NCBI RefSeq assembly: GCF_902167145.1
Contig: NC_050097.1
Coordinates: 114,175,982 to 114,239,981, forward strand
Direction: 5' to 3'
From: Zea mays
Taxonomy: Eukaryota > Streptophyta > Magnoliopsida > Poales > Poaceae
DNA length: 64,000 bases
Part shown: positions 47,458 through 58,125 of the stretch, piece by piece
Layout: every line of letters begins with the position of its first letter
How positions within the stretch are numbered: the stretch's first letter is position 1
Made by a program: the position numbers and the translations under genes
Notes under the pieces: model-generated
The model's database searches: none
What the model was told of the DNA's origin: nothing
What the model saw: only the letters and a program-made list of their open reading frames with translations

Positions 47458-47932
47458 CTCATGATTGAATTTCTTGTTTTTTGAATGAAGTTGAAAATTT
47501 TTAACTTTGCCGAAGTTCTTTCTTGTTACGAAGCTTGAGTAAAACAAACAGCTTCAGATGAGGATGCAGTAAGCAAGCTTCGGCTTTGGTCAATATTTTG
47601 GCAGCAAATCAGCGCAATAGCAATGAATGCTGTGGTAACTTCACACCTACTCGTCTGTTTATATAGTGCCGCAGGTGGGAAGGTGAATCGTCAAGGTCTT
47701 CCGCATCGGACAAACAGTCATCCACACTCACTGAACGGTGGGCCACAGAGTCCGAGAAGGTGAATCACCAGGGCACGCGTAACTGCTGCAAGATGGGGCA
47801 ACCTCGCGCACAGATTATTTTAATCGTTTCTCGCTAACGAGCTCAAGGAAGGTGTTTTTCGGATCTTCGGCATCCTGAAGCCTAAAAGATTTTTTCACGG
47901 ATCAAGCTCGTTACGAAAAACAATCTAGCACC
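47458..47932. other. 3' spacer of D, promoter side of the antisense gene
   Basis: No ORF of interest. On the minus strand this is the upstream region of the antisense gene; a TATATAAAC sequence occurs around 47658-47666, about 200 bp upstream of the ATG, and could be its TATA box. Confidence 0.45.
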
Positions 47933-47945
47933 GCGAAGGGGCTAC
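47933..47945 (+). promoter_or_regulatory. Polypurine tract of element D
   Basis: GCGAAGGGGCTAC directly abuts the 3' LTR start TGTTGGGGG. Confidence 0.65.
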
Positions 47946-48577
47946 TGTTGGGGGTATGCTTCGTAGCCGAAGATCCTAAAGAAATAAACACCTTCGGCAG
48001 ATCCTCTCAAAAGCAGTGCCGAAGCTATCGCCTATAAAGCTTCGGCACAGTGACATGTCTCAAGACGAAGGGGTAAACCGACTTAAAGATGAAATGACCT
48101 AAAGACCCATGATATTCTGTGTCATTATTGTAGTTGATTGTAAAGGACATAAATGTAATTATACACAGGCTGCGCCCTGTGCCTATAAATAGGTGAACAG
48201 TACCCCTATACTGTTCACGCAATCTTGTAATTACTGGCACATTACGCTGGAATTATTGCTTTCTACCAAGGCGAAGGTATAAATGTACCTAAATATTATG
48301 TTTTAATATTTAGGTTTGTATAATAAAATATGCGAATAATCTTATGTGTTTTTGATATATCATTCTCTTATGTTTCATATTTTTTATATTTTATCCTACA
48401 TCATTTTATAACTTTAATCACGAAGGTATGACCTTCGTGATATCTTGCTCATGGCCTTCGTCCGAAGTTCATTAAATCCTTGGGGAGATAATGCTTCATT
48501 GGACGAAGGGCATTAATATTTAACATTTTATGTTGCCTTGTTCTTAATTCATAGCATTTGAGAACAAGTTCCCAACA
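47946..48577 (+). repeat. 3' LTR of element D
   Basis: 632 bp, about 99% identical to 34665-35296 by eye, followed by the TSD CTTAG. Confidence 0.9.
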
Positions 48578-48582
48578 CTTAG

Positions 48583-51205
48583 CCGATCACTGGGGCAAGC
48601 GTGTGGAAGCTTACGTGGATGATGTGGTAATTAAGACAGAGAACTCAGAAAATTTCATTGAAGATTTACATCTGGTCTTCAACAGTCTACGGCGATTTCG
48701 ATGGAAGCTTAATCTCGAAAAATGTGTCTTCGGAGTACCAGCAGGAAAGTTGCTCGGGTTTATTGTCAGCCATCGGGGAATTGAGGCCAATCCAGAAAAG
48801 ATCGAGGCTATCATGAGAATGGAAACACCACGATCACAGAAGAAAGTACAAAGACTTACCGGATGCATGGTAGCTCTAAGCAGATTCATATCAAGGCTGC
48901 GAGAAAAAGGCTTACCGTTCTATAAGTTGCTCAAGAAGGTAGACAAATTCCAGTGGACTTCAGAAGCACAGGAAGCTCTAGATGCGCTAAAGAAATTCTT
49001 GACAACACCGCCAGTGCTAAAACCACCGCGCCGAGCCACGCCGATTCAACCAGCTGAAGATCTGCTATTATACATCTCTTGCACGGCTCACGTGGTGAGC
49101 ACCACGTTGGTAGTCGAGCAAGCAGAAGAGGGACATGCATACCCAGTACAACATCCTGTCTATTTCATCAGTGAAGTCCTGGGTCCCTCGAAGAAGAAAT
49201 ACCCTAAAGTTCAGAAATTATTATATGCAGTACTTCTAACTGCACGCAAGCTCCGTCACTACTTCGACGACCACAAAGTCATAGTAGTCACTAGATTTCC
49301 GATAGGGGATATTATCCACAATAAAGAAGCCATCGGAAGAATAGCCAAGTGGGCCTGTGAACTGGGATCTCATGACATTGAATTTCGACCTCGCACCGCA
49401 ATCAAAACTCAAGCACTAGTTGACTTCGTATCGGAGTGGACCGAACAACAAGTGCCAGATAACCCGGAAACAGCAGAAGTATAGCGAATGTATTTTGATG
49501 GCTCGTTAAAACTGCAGGGGGCAGGTGCAGGGATCCTCTTCATTACACCCGGAGGTGAACAACTCAAATATGCTCTTCAATTGTTATTCCCAGCATCCAA
49601 CAATGCAGCAGAATACGAAGCTTTGATTCATGGACTGAATATTGCCATATCACTGGGCATCAAGAGACTGATGGTATATGGAGATTCTCTGGTGGTCATA
49701 AGTCAGATAAATAAAGAATGGGATTGCTCGAATGATTCCATGGGAAAATACTGCACTGCTGTCCGAAAACTAGAAGACAAATTTGAGGGTCTGGAATTTC
49801 ATCATGTGGAGAGAGACCGCAACACGGCAGCTGATGCATTGTCCAAGCTAGGATCCAGTCGGACTCAAGTCCCACCTGGAGTTTTTGTCCAAGAAGTACT
49901 GCACCCGAGCATTTCACTAGATCGGGTAGAGGAATGCAATACTCTGAGCCAACCAGAGTCAGATTCTAATGACTGGAGGGAGCCGATCATCAGGTACATA
50001 AAGAATGAGGAGGAACCAGATGACAAAAATGAAGCCGAACGCATTGCGAGGCAGTCAGCTCATTATACTCTCATTGGGGAAACACTATACAGAAGGGGCG
50101 CATCAAGAGTCCTCATAAAATGCATTCTCTCGACTACTGGGAAACAACTTCTGGATGAGGTCCATGCTGGGCAATGCGGGATACACGCAGCATCCAGGAC
50201 CCTGGTTGGGAAGGTCTTCAGGTCGGGTTTCTATTGGCCAACAGCAAAGAGTGATGCAGTCGAGTTAGTCCAGAGGTGCGAAGCCTACCAGTACTTGTCA
50301 AAACAGCAGCATCTACCTGCGCAGCAACTACAAACCATACCTGTAACCTGGTCGTTCGCATGCTGGGGACTGGATATGATTGGACCCTTCAAGAAAGGTC
50401 AAGGAGGATACACTCATGTACTGGTTGCTATGGACAAATTCACTAAATGGATAGAGTTCAAACCCATTGCTTCTCTAACTTCAGCTAAGGCAGTGGAATT
50501 CATACAAGACATAATATTCAGGTTCGGAATACCGAATAGCATTATAACCGACCTGGGATCCAATTTCACAAGCTCAGAGTTCTTTGATTTCTACGAACAA
50601 AAAAGCATTCAGATCAAATATGCCTCGGTGGCACACCCAAGAGCCAACGGGCAGGTAGAAAGAGCCAACGGGACGATATTGGAGGTGCTTAGAAAGAAAG
50701 TCTTCGACAAGAATGAAAAGTTCGCAGGAAAGTGGATTAGAGAGTTGCCCTATGTTGTTTGGAGCCTGAGAACTCAACCTAGCCGGGCTTTGCATGGAAA
50801 CACTCCTTTCTTTATGGTCTATGGTTCGGAAGCAGTGCTACCCGCTGATCTCAAGTTTGGGGCACCAAGGTTAATCTTTGAAAACATAGCTGAGGCTACT
50901 AGACTGGAGGATGTTGATGTACTAGAAGAGAAACGATTGAATACAGTGATTCAGTCGGCCCGGTATCAGCAAACTCTGAGGTGCTATCATGACAAGGCCA
51001 TACGACATCGATCCTTCGCAGTGGGAGACCTCGTCCTCCGCCGAATTCTAACGGGGGAGAGATGGCACAAATTATCACCACTATGGGAAGGACCATTCAT
51101 AGTAGCAGAAGTCACTCGCCTGGATCATATCATCTCACTCAAATGGACGACACAGAAATTGGGAACTCATGGAACATAGAACATCTCAGGAAGTTTTACC
51201 CCTAG
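48583..51205 (+). pseudogene. pol: Pol of element A, part 2: RT palm, RNase H, integrase
   Basis: It continues the RT cut at 34664. YVDD is at about 48612-48623; RNase H starts at MYFDGSLKL (49488) with YEAL and DSL; integrase has a HxxxH-CxxC finger, the D of GLDMIGP, D of TDLGSNF (normally TDNGS), and E of NGQVERANG. Lesions: TAG at 49482-49484 where the right-hand paralog has TGG, second zinc Cys changed to Tyr (CEAY, near 50280; the paralog keeps CKAC), and a frameshift near 51160. After that shift the other frame continues as NIEHLRKFYP to TAG at 51203-51205, the expected end of a Tat pol. Confidence 0.9.
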
Positions 51206-51302
51206 CTATATTTCAAAAGCTGTTGGGACGGTATTGGATTCTGTAAACTTGGAAATATATCATCAATAAAAAGACTTCAAAGGCACTCAAATTGTTTACT
51301 GT

Positions 51303-51780
51303 CAACCTGCATGCTTACTTAACTCAGGGTGACCACTATACCCTACTAACGGAGCAATCGACTTAAGTCGGCAACGGCAGTGTGACATGCTCATGCTTAC
51401 TTAACTCAGGGTGACCACTATACCCTACTAACGGAGGAATCGACTTAAGTTGGCAACGACTTAAGGCGGTATGACATGCTCACGCTTACTTAACTCAGGG
51501 TGACCACTATACCCTACTAACGGAGCAATCGACTTAAGTCGGCAATGACTTAAGACGGTGTGACATGCTCACGCTTACTTAACTCAGGGTGACCACTATA
51601 CCCTACTAATAGAGCAATCGATTTAAATCGGCAACGACTTAAGGCGGTGTGACATGCTCACGCTTACTTAACTCAGGGTGACCACTATACCCTACTAACG
51701 GAGCAATCGATTTAAGTCGGCAACGACATAAGGTGGTGTGACATGGTCACGCTTACTTAACTCAGGGTGACCACTATAAG
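51303..51780 (+). repeat. 89-bp tandem repeat downstream of pol (element A)
   Basis: GCTTACTTAACTCAGGG begins units at 51313, 51395, 51484, 51573, 51662 and 51751 (period 82, then 89). Each unit contains the palindrome AGGGT..ACCCT, and most units a second one, CTTAAGTCG-4 nt-CGACTTAAG or its variants. It lies between pol and the 3' end of the antisense gene. Confidence 0.88.
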
Positions 51781-51944
51781 TCGCGAAATACGAAGAAATT
51801 TCAAAACCATCACACAACATTTACTTCTGCAATTGTAGATACCGTTGGATTCCCGGGAAAACAATAACGACATTCAGTACTGAAAAGTGTTTTCTAACGA
51901 AATATCCGAGCACACTAACCACGTATACTAAGCATTCAGTGTTT

Positions 51945-54900
51945 CTATTTGGTAATGTTCTTCTCAGGAGCGACCGACAAAGAGGGGCGACTCGAAGAAT
52001 CAGGAGCGGCATTCACGTCTGCCACTATGTCGTCAGGAACAACCACGCTGAGTCTCCTCATCAGGATTCGCCCCGCGCGAATGGCTTTGTCCATAGCTCT
52101 GTCGCGCTGGGCCCTCAGAGTAGCGGAAGTGTCTTCAGCAGCCTTGACAGCCAACCGAGCAGCTTCTAGCTCCTGGACGACTGATCTCTTAGAAGCACGC
52201 AGATCCTTGATGATAGTATCCTTGCTCGACACCAATTGCCTAAGGCGAATCATATCATCCATGGACTCTTGCAGCTTATAACGATGATTATCCAAGTCTT
52301 CCATGGTGAAGCGATGGCTCCTCTCCAAGATGGTCAACGAGTTGCTGGCGTCGTGGTATAACTTGTCAAGGTTGTCACGAGAAGTTGCAAGGGCACGTTT
52401 CTACTCCTGCAGAAAAGAATCAGTTCCCCAATGTCAAGCAAGCATTAAGAACACAGCAGATAAGGGCAAGTAAAAGTTTAATTCATTGGCCACCTTTTCA
52501 TAGTCAAGCTGAGCATTGAGAGTGGAGTTCAGCATGTTGGCATCATTCAGAGAAGCAGAATCCTGGGCCAAATCCGTCTGACCTTGAGAATATTTTTCTT
52601 CAAGATCAGAATACCGCCGGGCCATATCTATCAAGAAACAGTCAAGCAAGGGTGTTCAGCTAAAAAGCAGATCAGTCAAGTAGCCAAAGAAGAAACAAAG
52701 GGCACTAACCAGCATTTGCCATCTCCAAATCAGATACCCACCGCTGAAGCAGCACTGGATTCCAATGCGTTAAAGACAGAGCTCTTTCTGGGACAGAAGC
52801 ACCCTGCGACCTCAACTGACCAGCCATTTCGTCAACCAATGCCTGACGTTAAAAACAAATGAGTGTAAGAACAGTATCACACCCAGGGTATAGTCATATC
52901 AGGAAAAACCAAATTACCTGGAGGCTGGAGAAGAACGAAGGAACCCCCAAATCGTGGGAAGTCAGTTGATAGCTCGATGAAGGATCACAAACCGGAGCAA
53001 TCCGCAATGCATCAATGGGGACCAATTCAGTGTCATCAGCAGAAATCAAAACTCTGTCATCAGGAGCGCCGGCCTCTAAGGCGACTTCCTGACCCGAAGC
53101 TCGTGCTGCTGCCATGCAACCAGAATGCGGAGGAGAAGACCCTACGTGAACATCCATGGAAGTATGAGAGGGAGAACCAACTCGGACACCATTGGGGGCT
53201 GGGTCATAGCTCGCGCTACCCATCTGAGCCGGATCATCTCCGGCAACACCCTCGGGGGCTGGGTAAACTCTAGCGCCATCATTGAGGACCGAGCCCTCTG
53301 TAACAGCCACCTCTAAGGCTGAAGGACCTTCAACCACTTCCATGGGAACAAAGCAATCCAGACCAGCCTCCTGACTCTTAAGACCGCGCTCCAAGGTCGA
53401 TGAGGCACGAGACGCCGCTCGGGACAACTCCAACCCGGCATCAGGCACATCAGCACAAATTTCCATCTTCCCACCATCTTCCGGCTCTGACAATAGATCT
53501 TCTGGGACCATATCTTCGAGAGTCTGATCAAAACTTGCCAGAGACAATTCTTGCAGACCAACAAGGGCAGACAAAGCTGGAGAAGGAACACCACTACTCT
53601 CCCCGCTGGCTATGTAGCACCGGTTGTTCTTCCGAATTAAAGAGATTTCCTCCTCTTCCTCATCTTCATCAATAATGCGGATGGTACACCCATTGAGATC
53701 AACTTTGGCCAGATTACACCCATTGGGTTCAACATCAGTCGGGTCACACCCATTGGGATCAACATCAGCAAAAACCGGCACTGGCACTTCCTCAGCAGCA
53801 GGAGCAGAAGGGTCGACATCCTGATTCAAGCATGACACTCGACGAAGACATCTCTTTTTCTTTTTCTTCCCCTCAGTGGGAGAAGTTGGATGATTGGTTC
53901 GGCGAGGATGCTTCTGGCGAATACTATCAGACCTCTGAGTATCCAAAGCTTTGCCAGACTCGAGGATGGGTGCTACAACCAGTGTTTCAGTAGGGGCTGC
54001 ATCAGAGGAATCTTTAGCCAACATGTCCAGCATGGCACTTATTTCTGCGTCACTCGGATTCAAAGGCACCTCGAAATGAACCTGCCTCTCGTCGACGGGG
54101 ATTTCGCCAAGTGAAGCAACCAAAGCCTCAACCTCTTCGGGAGAAGGTCGCACTCTAAGGCCCAAACCGCTATCACCAGTAGGAGGATTTGACACAAAAC
54201 TGATGAAGGCCTTGGAAGGAGGCAGATTCCAGGCTGAGTATGCAACAGGAGCACCGATATTAGACACCTTGCCTCTGAGTATCATCTCAAGCCGGCTCAC
54301 CAAATCCACAGCAGGAATCCTTTTGTTGGTAACCCGGGTTGAATCAGCAAGGCCTCGATACAGATAAGCTGGATACGCTGTGTCTTTTAGTGGTTGAATG
54401 TTCTTGAAAACAAAATTGGCAACCACAACCTTGGCAGTCAGACCCTTCTCCTTCAACAATCCAACCTCGGCAAGGAGAGCCCCCGCCTCAGCTACCTCCA
54501 GGTCTGTGGGGGACTCAGTCCAACTCGGAGTGCGAACATCTGGTTGTCTCCCTGACCGGGGGGAGGGAATTCTCATGATTCTCCGCGATAAACCATTCCA
54601 GGCGCCATCCTTTGATGTTGTCCTTGAGTGGGATGTCGAGGTACTCGGTTTTCCTCCCACGGCGCATCTCCAAACTTGCACCCCCCACAAGCTGGTGCTG
54701 TCCCCCGGCCATCCCAGGCCGACAGTGATACAAATACTTCCATAAGCCAAAGTATGGCAGAATACCAAGGAAGGCTTCACACAAATGAACAAAAACGGAA
54801 ACTTGCAGAATGGAATTGGGATTCAGATGGGTTAGATTCAAGTGATAGAAATCAAGGAGACCGTGAAAGAAAGGAGAAATAGTTAGAGCAAGGCCGCAGA

Positions 54901-55138
54901 TGAGAAAAGGAATGTAAATGTTGGATTCGTGAGTGTCTTCTGTCGAAACAGTGACCCCACGGCAAATCCGCCAAGAACAGAGTTCCTTCGGAGGAAGAAC
55001 TCTGATGGATACAAGGTGGAGAAGGTCAGATTCAGAAACAGCAGACATGTGGTTACCTGCGAAAGGCAACTGGCTGTTGGGATCGATGGGAGGAATGATT
55101 GCGACAGATGAATTCTGAGTCTTCTGCTTGGGCGCCAT
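51945..55138 (-). pseudogene. aORF1: four-exon antisense gene of element A
   Basis: The ATG at 55138 (MAPKQKTQ) opens exon 1, 55138-52918: a Transposase_28-like domain (NPNSILQVSVFVHLCEAFLG), an acidic region with KKKKKR, DPNGC repeats and a long acidic Ser/Ala-rich part. Exon 2, 52842-52710 (133 bp), exon 3, 52627-52494 (134 bp), and exon 4, 52406-51945 (462 bp), encode mostly coiled coil. Introns 52917-52843 (75 bp), 52709-52628 (82 bp) and 52493-52407 (87 bp) all have GT...AG ends and pyrimidine-rich acceptors; phases 0, 1 and 0 fit exactly. Lesions are few: a frameshift at the G-run near 54557-54562 and a TAG at 52403-52401, second codon of exon 4. The ancestral product would be close to 980 aa. 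Function is unknown. Conserved splicing shows the gene was expressed from the antisense strand. Confidence 0.8.
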
Positions 55139-55262
55139 CTCAATCTTGCTGGAGAGCGGAAGCAATATCGCAAGAGAGCAGAGAAGATATGTATGCAGAA
55201 AAGCAAAACTAGGGCTCAGAATGCAGAGGCATGCGACAGTGCAGTACATATGGGGTTTTCCC

Positions 55263-55745
55263 GGGACAGACGCCATTTCTAAAAAGTGCCCAGTCATCAC
55301 CCAACTATTATTTCTAAAACGCTGGCGTGCCATGTCATCACTCGGCCATTATTTCCAAAATGGCCGACGCGGCCCAATATAACTCAACTGCTATTTCTAA
55401 AAACACTAACGTTACCAGACTTCACTCGGCCACTGTTTCCAAAGCGGTCGACGTGGTCTGTTGTCACTCGGTTGTTACTTCTAAAACGCTGACATCGCCA
55501 GTAGTCACTCGGCTGTTATTCCTAAAGCGGCAACGTGGCTCCAAAGGACTCGGCTGTTACTTCTAAAACGCCGACATCGCTAGTAGTCGCTCGGTCGTTA
55601 TTTCTAAAACACCGACGTGGCCCGTTATCACTCGGCTGTTACTTCCAAAAACGCCAACGTCGCCGGTAATCACTCGGCTGTTATTCCTAAAGCGGCAACG
55701 TGGCTCCAAAGGACTCGACCGCTACCACTAAAGCGCCGACATCGT
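55263..55745. repeat. ~41-bp tandem repeat upstream of aORF1 (element A)
   Basis: More than ten imperfect units of the CACTCGGCTGTTATTTCTAA / CGCCGACGTGGC type. It is the uninterrupted counterpart of 1826-2172 plus 22318-22442 and includes the empty site of element E (GTGGCCCGTTATCAC around 55617-55631). Confidence 0.75.
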
Positions 55746-55756
55746 GAAGAAGGCAA

Positions 55757-56360
55757 CCGCTCACCTCCTACCACGACCACCGAACAGTCGCAAAAATTCA
55801 ATATGCAATTCAAACCGTCTGGAGACACGTTAGGCGGCTGGCGCCGTTCCACGTAACATGACACCCATTGGGACTCCAGTTAACTGCTTGGGCGATATGA
55901 TTACACCCGCGGTCACGTCAAGTTACTACTCAAAAGCAGTTTGCTAAACGCTCAGCGCACCAAGCCGTCCCTTGCCTACACTCATTGGGGGGACGTCCAG
56001 GAATTTTCAATAGATTTTCCCAAGCAGTCACATCCATACAGTATACGCAATGAATACCTCAAGACAGAAGGAAGATATCAACAGATATCAGAGGAAAGCC
56101 AAATATAGCTGATGAGGTACAAGTCTAATCAACAGAAGCATTGAAGCACGAAGTGACATGAAGACTAGCCAAAGGCCATCTACCGAACCTCCAATCAGTC
56201 GCAAATCAAATAAATTGCAAGACCTAACAAGATATGGGCAGATCGCGTACTCGGCCTCAAAGACAAAAATGTATGCTGACCTCTAAAGCATAATGTTAAT
56301 GATATAATGTTGATCTCTAAGGCATTCGACAAAAGGAAAGGATGATTCCTGAAAAACGGC
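55757..56360. other. Non-coding 3' spacer of element A
   Basis: No gene seen. It matches 23287-23900. The aORF2 segment is missing at 55746-55756. Confidence 0.7.
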
Positions 56361-56904
56361 ATGAAACGAAGACCTTCGAGTGGATTATTTTCAAAAATCC
56401 ACTCAAATCTCGGGGGCTACACCCATTGGGTGCACCTGTGGTGCACTCAATGAATCATCATCCCCGAGAGGCAAAATGCTGACCTCTAAAGCATAAGGCG
56501 AAACTAAGACCAGGCTGACTTCTGAAAAAGCACAAGTGGAAGATAAAAGTGATTTCTGAGAAGACTTGAAATGAAGACCTTCGAGTGGATTATCTACAAA
56601 AATCCACTCGAAGCTCGGGGGCTACACCCATTGGGTGCACCTTCGGTGCACCCAATGAATTTTAAAAGTTCTACAAAGCAAAATGCTGACCTCTAAAGCA
56701 TAAACCTGAGACAGAACACTGAATCTCGAGGAATAATAGCAGAAGAAGACAGTAAAATGTTGTTTTTACCAGATCACTCAGAGTTCAAAAGTAGTGGCCC
56801 GGCAGACTTCTTTTCAAGGCATTCCACGTTAAAACCAAAAACTACAAGCTGGACCTAGGATCATTGGGCCGTTTATTTCAAAATCAACCCAAAGATCGGG
56901 GGCT
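56361..56904 (+). repeat. Hairpin plus G-tract modules ending in the PPT (element A)
   Basis: Same three-module layout as 23901-24422. Palindrome CATTGGGTGCACC / GGTGCACCCAATG is perfect at 56629-56657 (loop TTC); a copy with one mismatch lies at 56424-56452. The final AAAGATCGGGGGCT is the PPT next to the LTR. Confidence 0.8.
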
Positions 56905-57521
56905 TGTGGGGGACGGATATCCCTCGGGTCTACCAGAAGGATAAGAGACCTCACGAGAGGCCCGTGGGCCCAATAATTCGCAAGGTCATCCCTTCGTGGG
57001 CCTGGGGAGGAACGTCTAGTGAAGCGGATTGACACAAGACCGGATCGACGCAAGCCCAGACGGCCCGATGAATTCGAGCAGTGGTCACAACAATGACCCG
57101 ACCTTCCCGCGCAGGGGCCTCATACATCGGAACCGAGCGAGGATGGGTCGGCTGAATTATAGGAAGATAGACTCAGTCAGTTCACTATTACTTAGGCACA
57201 CGTCGTTATCATATCCGCATGTAACTCCCCACAGTCGAGTATATAGCGGCACCCCTTCAAGAAGAGAGACCTCACTACTTAGCCACCCACCCGGTTCTCT
57301 ACGTTTCCAACACTAAAGAGCCTCCTTGTAACCCACCACATAAAGTACTCACACCAGGACGTAGGGTGTTACGCATCTCAAAGCGGTCCGAACCTGTACA
57401 CAACTGTCCACTATCTCTCGTGCATCTAGCACGAACCATCGAGCTACAGTCGGTAACACCGTCCTACTCCAAAAAGCACCTTGAGGGGCAACCCCGGGTG
57501 CGTGGTCGGACCCAAAACACC
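56905..57521 (+). repeat. 3' LTR of element A, truncated at its last bases
   Basis: 617 bp. It matches 24423-25051 but ends at ...AAAACACC, missing the terminal GACA, and has a small deletion after TATATA (57240). At 57522 unrelated sequence begins, so no TSD can be tested. Confidence 0.85.
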
Positions 57522-57563
57522 AAAGCGGAAGACTCTTTCCTCCCATCGATCTTCTCCTCCGCA
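57522..57563. other. 42-bp filler at the right inversion junction
   Basis: This short stretch matches neither the A LTR/PBS nor the repeat that follows. Filler DNA of this kind is typical of end-joining repair. To its left is plus-oriented A LTR, to its right minus-oriented A sequence. Confidence 0.6.
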
Positions 57564-58022
57564 TTAAGTAAGCGTGAACATGTCACACCCCCTTATGTCG
57601 TTGCTGACTTAAATCGATTGCTCCGTTAGTAGGGTATAGTGGTCACCCTGAGTTAAGTAAGCGTGAGCATGTCACACCGCCTTAAGTCGTTGCCAACTTA
57701 AGACGATTGCTCCGTTAGTAGGGTATAGTGGTCACCCTGAGTTAAGTAAGCGTGAACATGTCACACCGTCTTAAGTCGTTGCCGACTTAAGTCAATTGCT
57801 CCGTTAGTAGGGTATAGTGGTCACCCTGAGATAAATAAGCATGAGCATGTCATACCGCCTTAAGTCGTTGTCGACTTAAGTCGATTGCTCCGTTAGTAGG
57901 GTATAGTGGTCACCCTGAGTTAAGTAAGCATGAGCATGTCACACCGCCTTAAGTCATTGCCGACCTAAGTTGATTGCTCCGTTAGTAGGGCATAGTGGTC
58001 ACCCTGAGTTAAGTAAGCATGT
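57564..58022 (-). repeat. 89-bp tandem repeat (inverted right A unit)
   Basis: AGTTAAGTAAGC occurs at 57651, 57740, 57829 (variant), 57918 and 58007, period 89. It is the reverse complement of the 51303-51780 array and contains the perfect hairpin CTTAAGTCG-4 nt-CGACTTAAG in several units. Confidence 0.88.
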
Positions 58023-58125
58023 GGGTTGATAGTAAACAATTTGAGTGCCTTTGAAGTCTTTTTATTGATGATATATTTCTTAGTTTACAGAATACAATGC
58101 CATCCCAATAGCTTTTGAAATATAG

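Larger units (their letters stand above)
34665..48577 (+). mobile_element. Element D: Grande-like Tat retrotransposon, gag-deleted
   Basis: LTR to LTR 13,913 bp, or about 9.6 kb without the nested element C. The TSD is CTTAG (34660-34664 and 48578-48582). LTRs of 632 bp beginning TGTTGGGGG, frequent CTTCGGC/GCCGAAG words, and a large antisense gene between pol and 3' LTR match the Grande family of Zea as I recall it; the family name is recognition without a search. Gag is largely missing, so it is non-autonomous. The two LTRs differ at about six positions (about 1%), so it is much younger than A. Confidence 0.85.
24423..57521 (+). mobile_element. Element A: full-length Tat-clade Ty3/gypsy element with nested insertions
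   Basis: The span is LTR to LTR. Without insertions B (25193-31351), D (34665-48577, which itself contains C) and their TSD copies it is about 13.0 kb. Order: LTR, PBS, gag, protease, RT, RNase H, integrase, 89-bp repeats, antisense gene aORF1, ~41-bp repeats, hairpin/G-tract modules, PPT, LTR. A TGGCGCGCC-type PBS, VDGGSS-type protease, YVDD RT, and an antisense ORF downstream of pol fit the Tat/Retand clade (RIRE2/Grande-like). It is inactive: gag and pol have several stops and both are cut by insertions. It sits in a rearranged tandem array of the same family. Confidence 0.87.

Noticed and set aside
57564..58022. 89-bp array considered as a CRISPR array or centromeric satellite
   Set aside because: Units are directly adjacent without unique spacers, there are only 5-6, and the same array lies at a fixed place in both A pol copies, so it is part of the retrotransposon.
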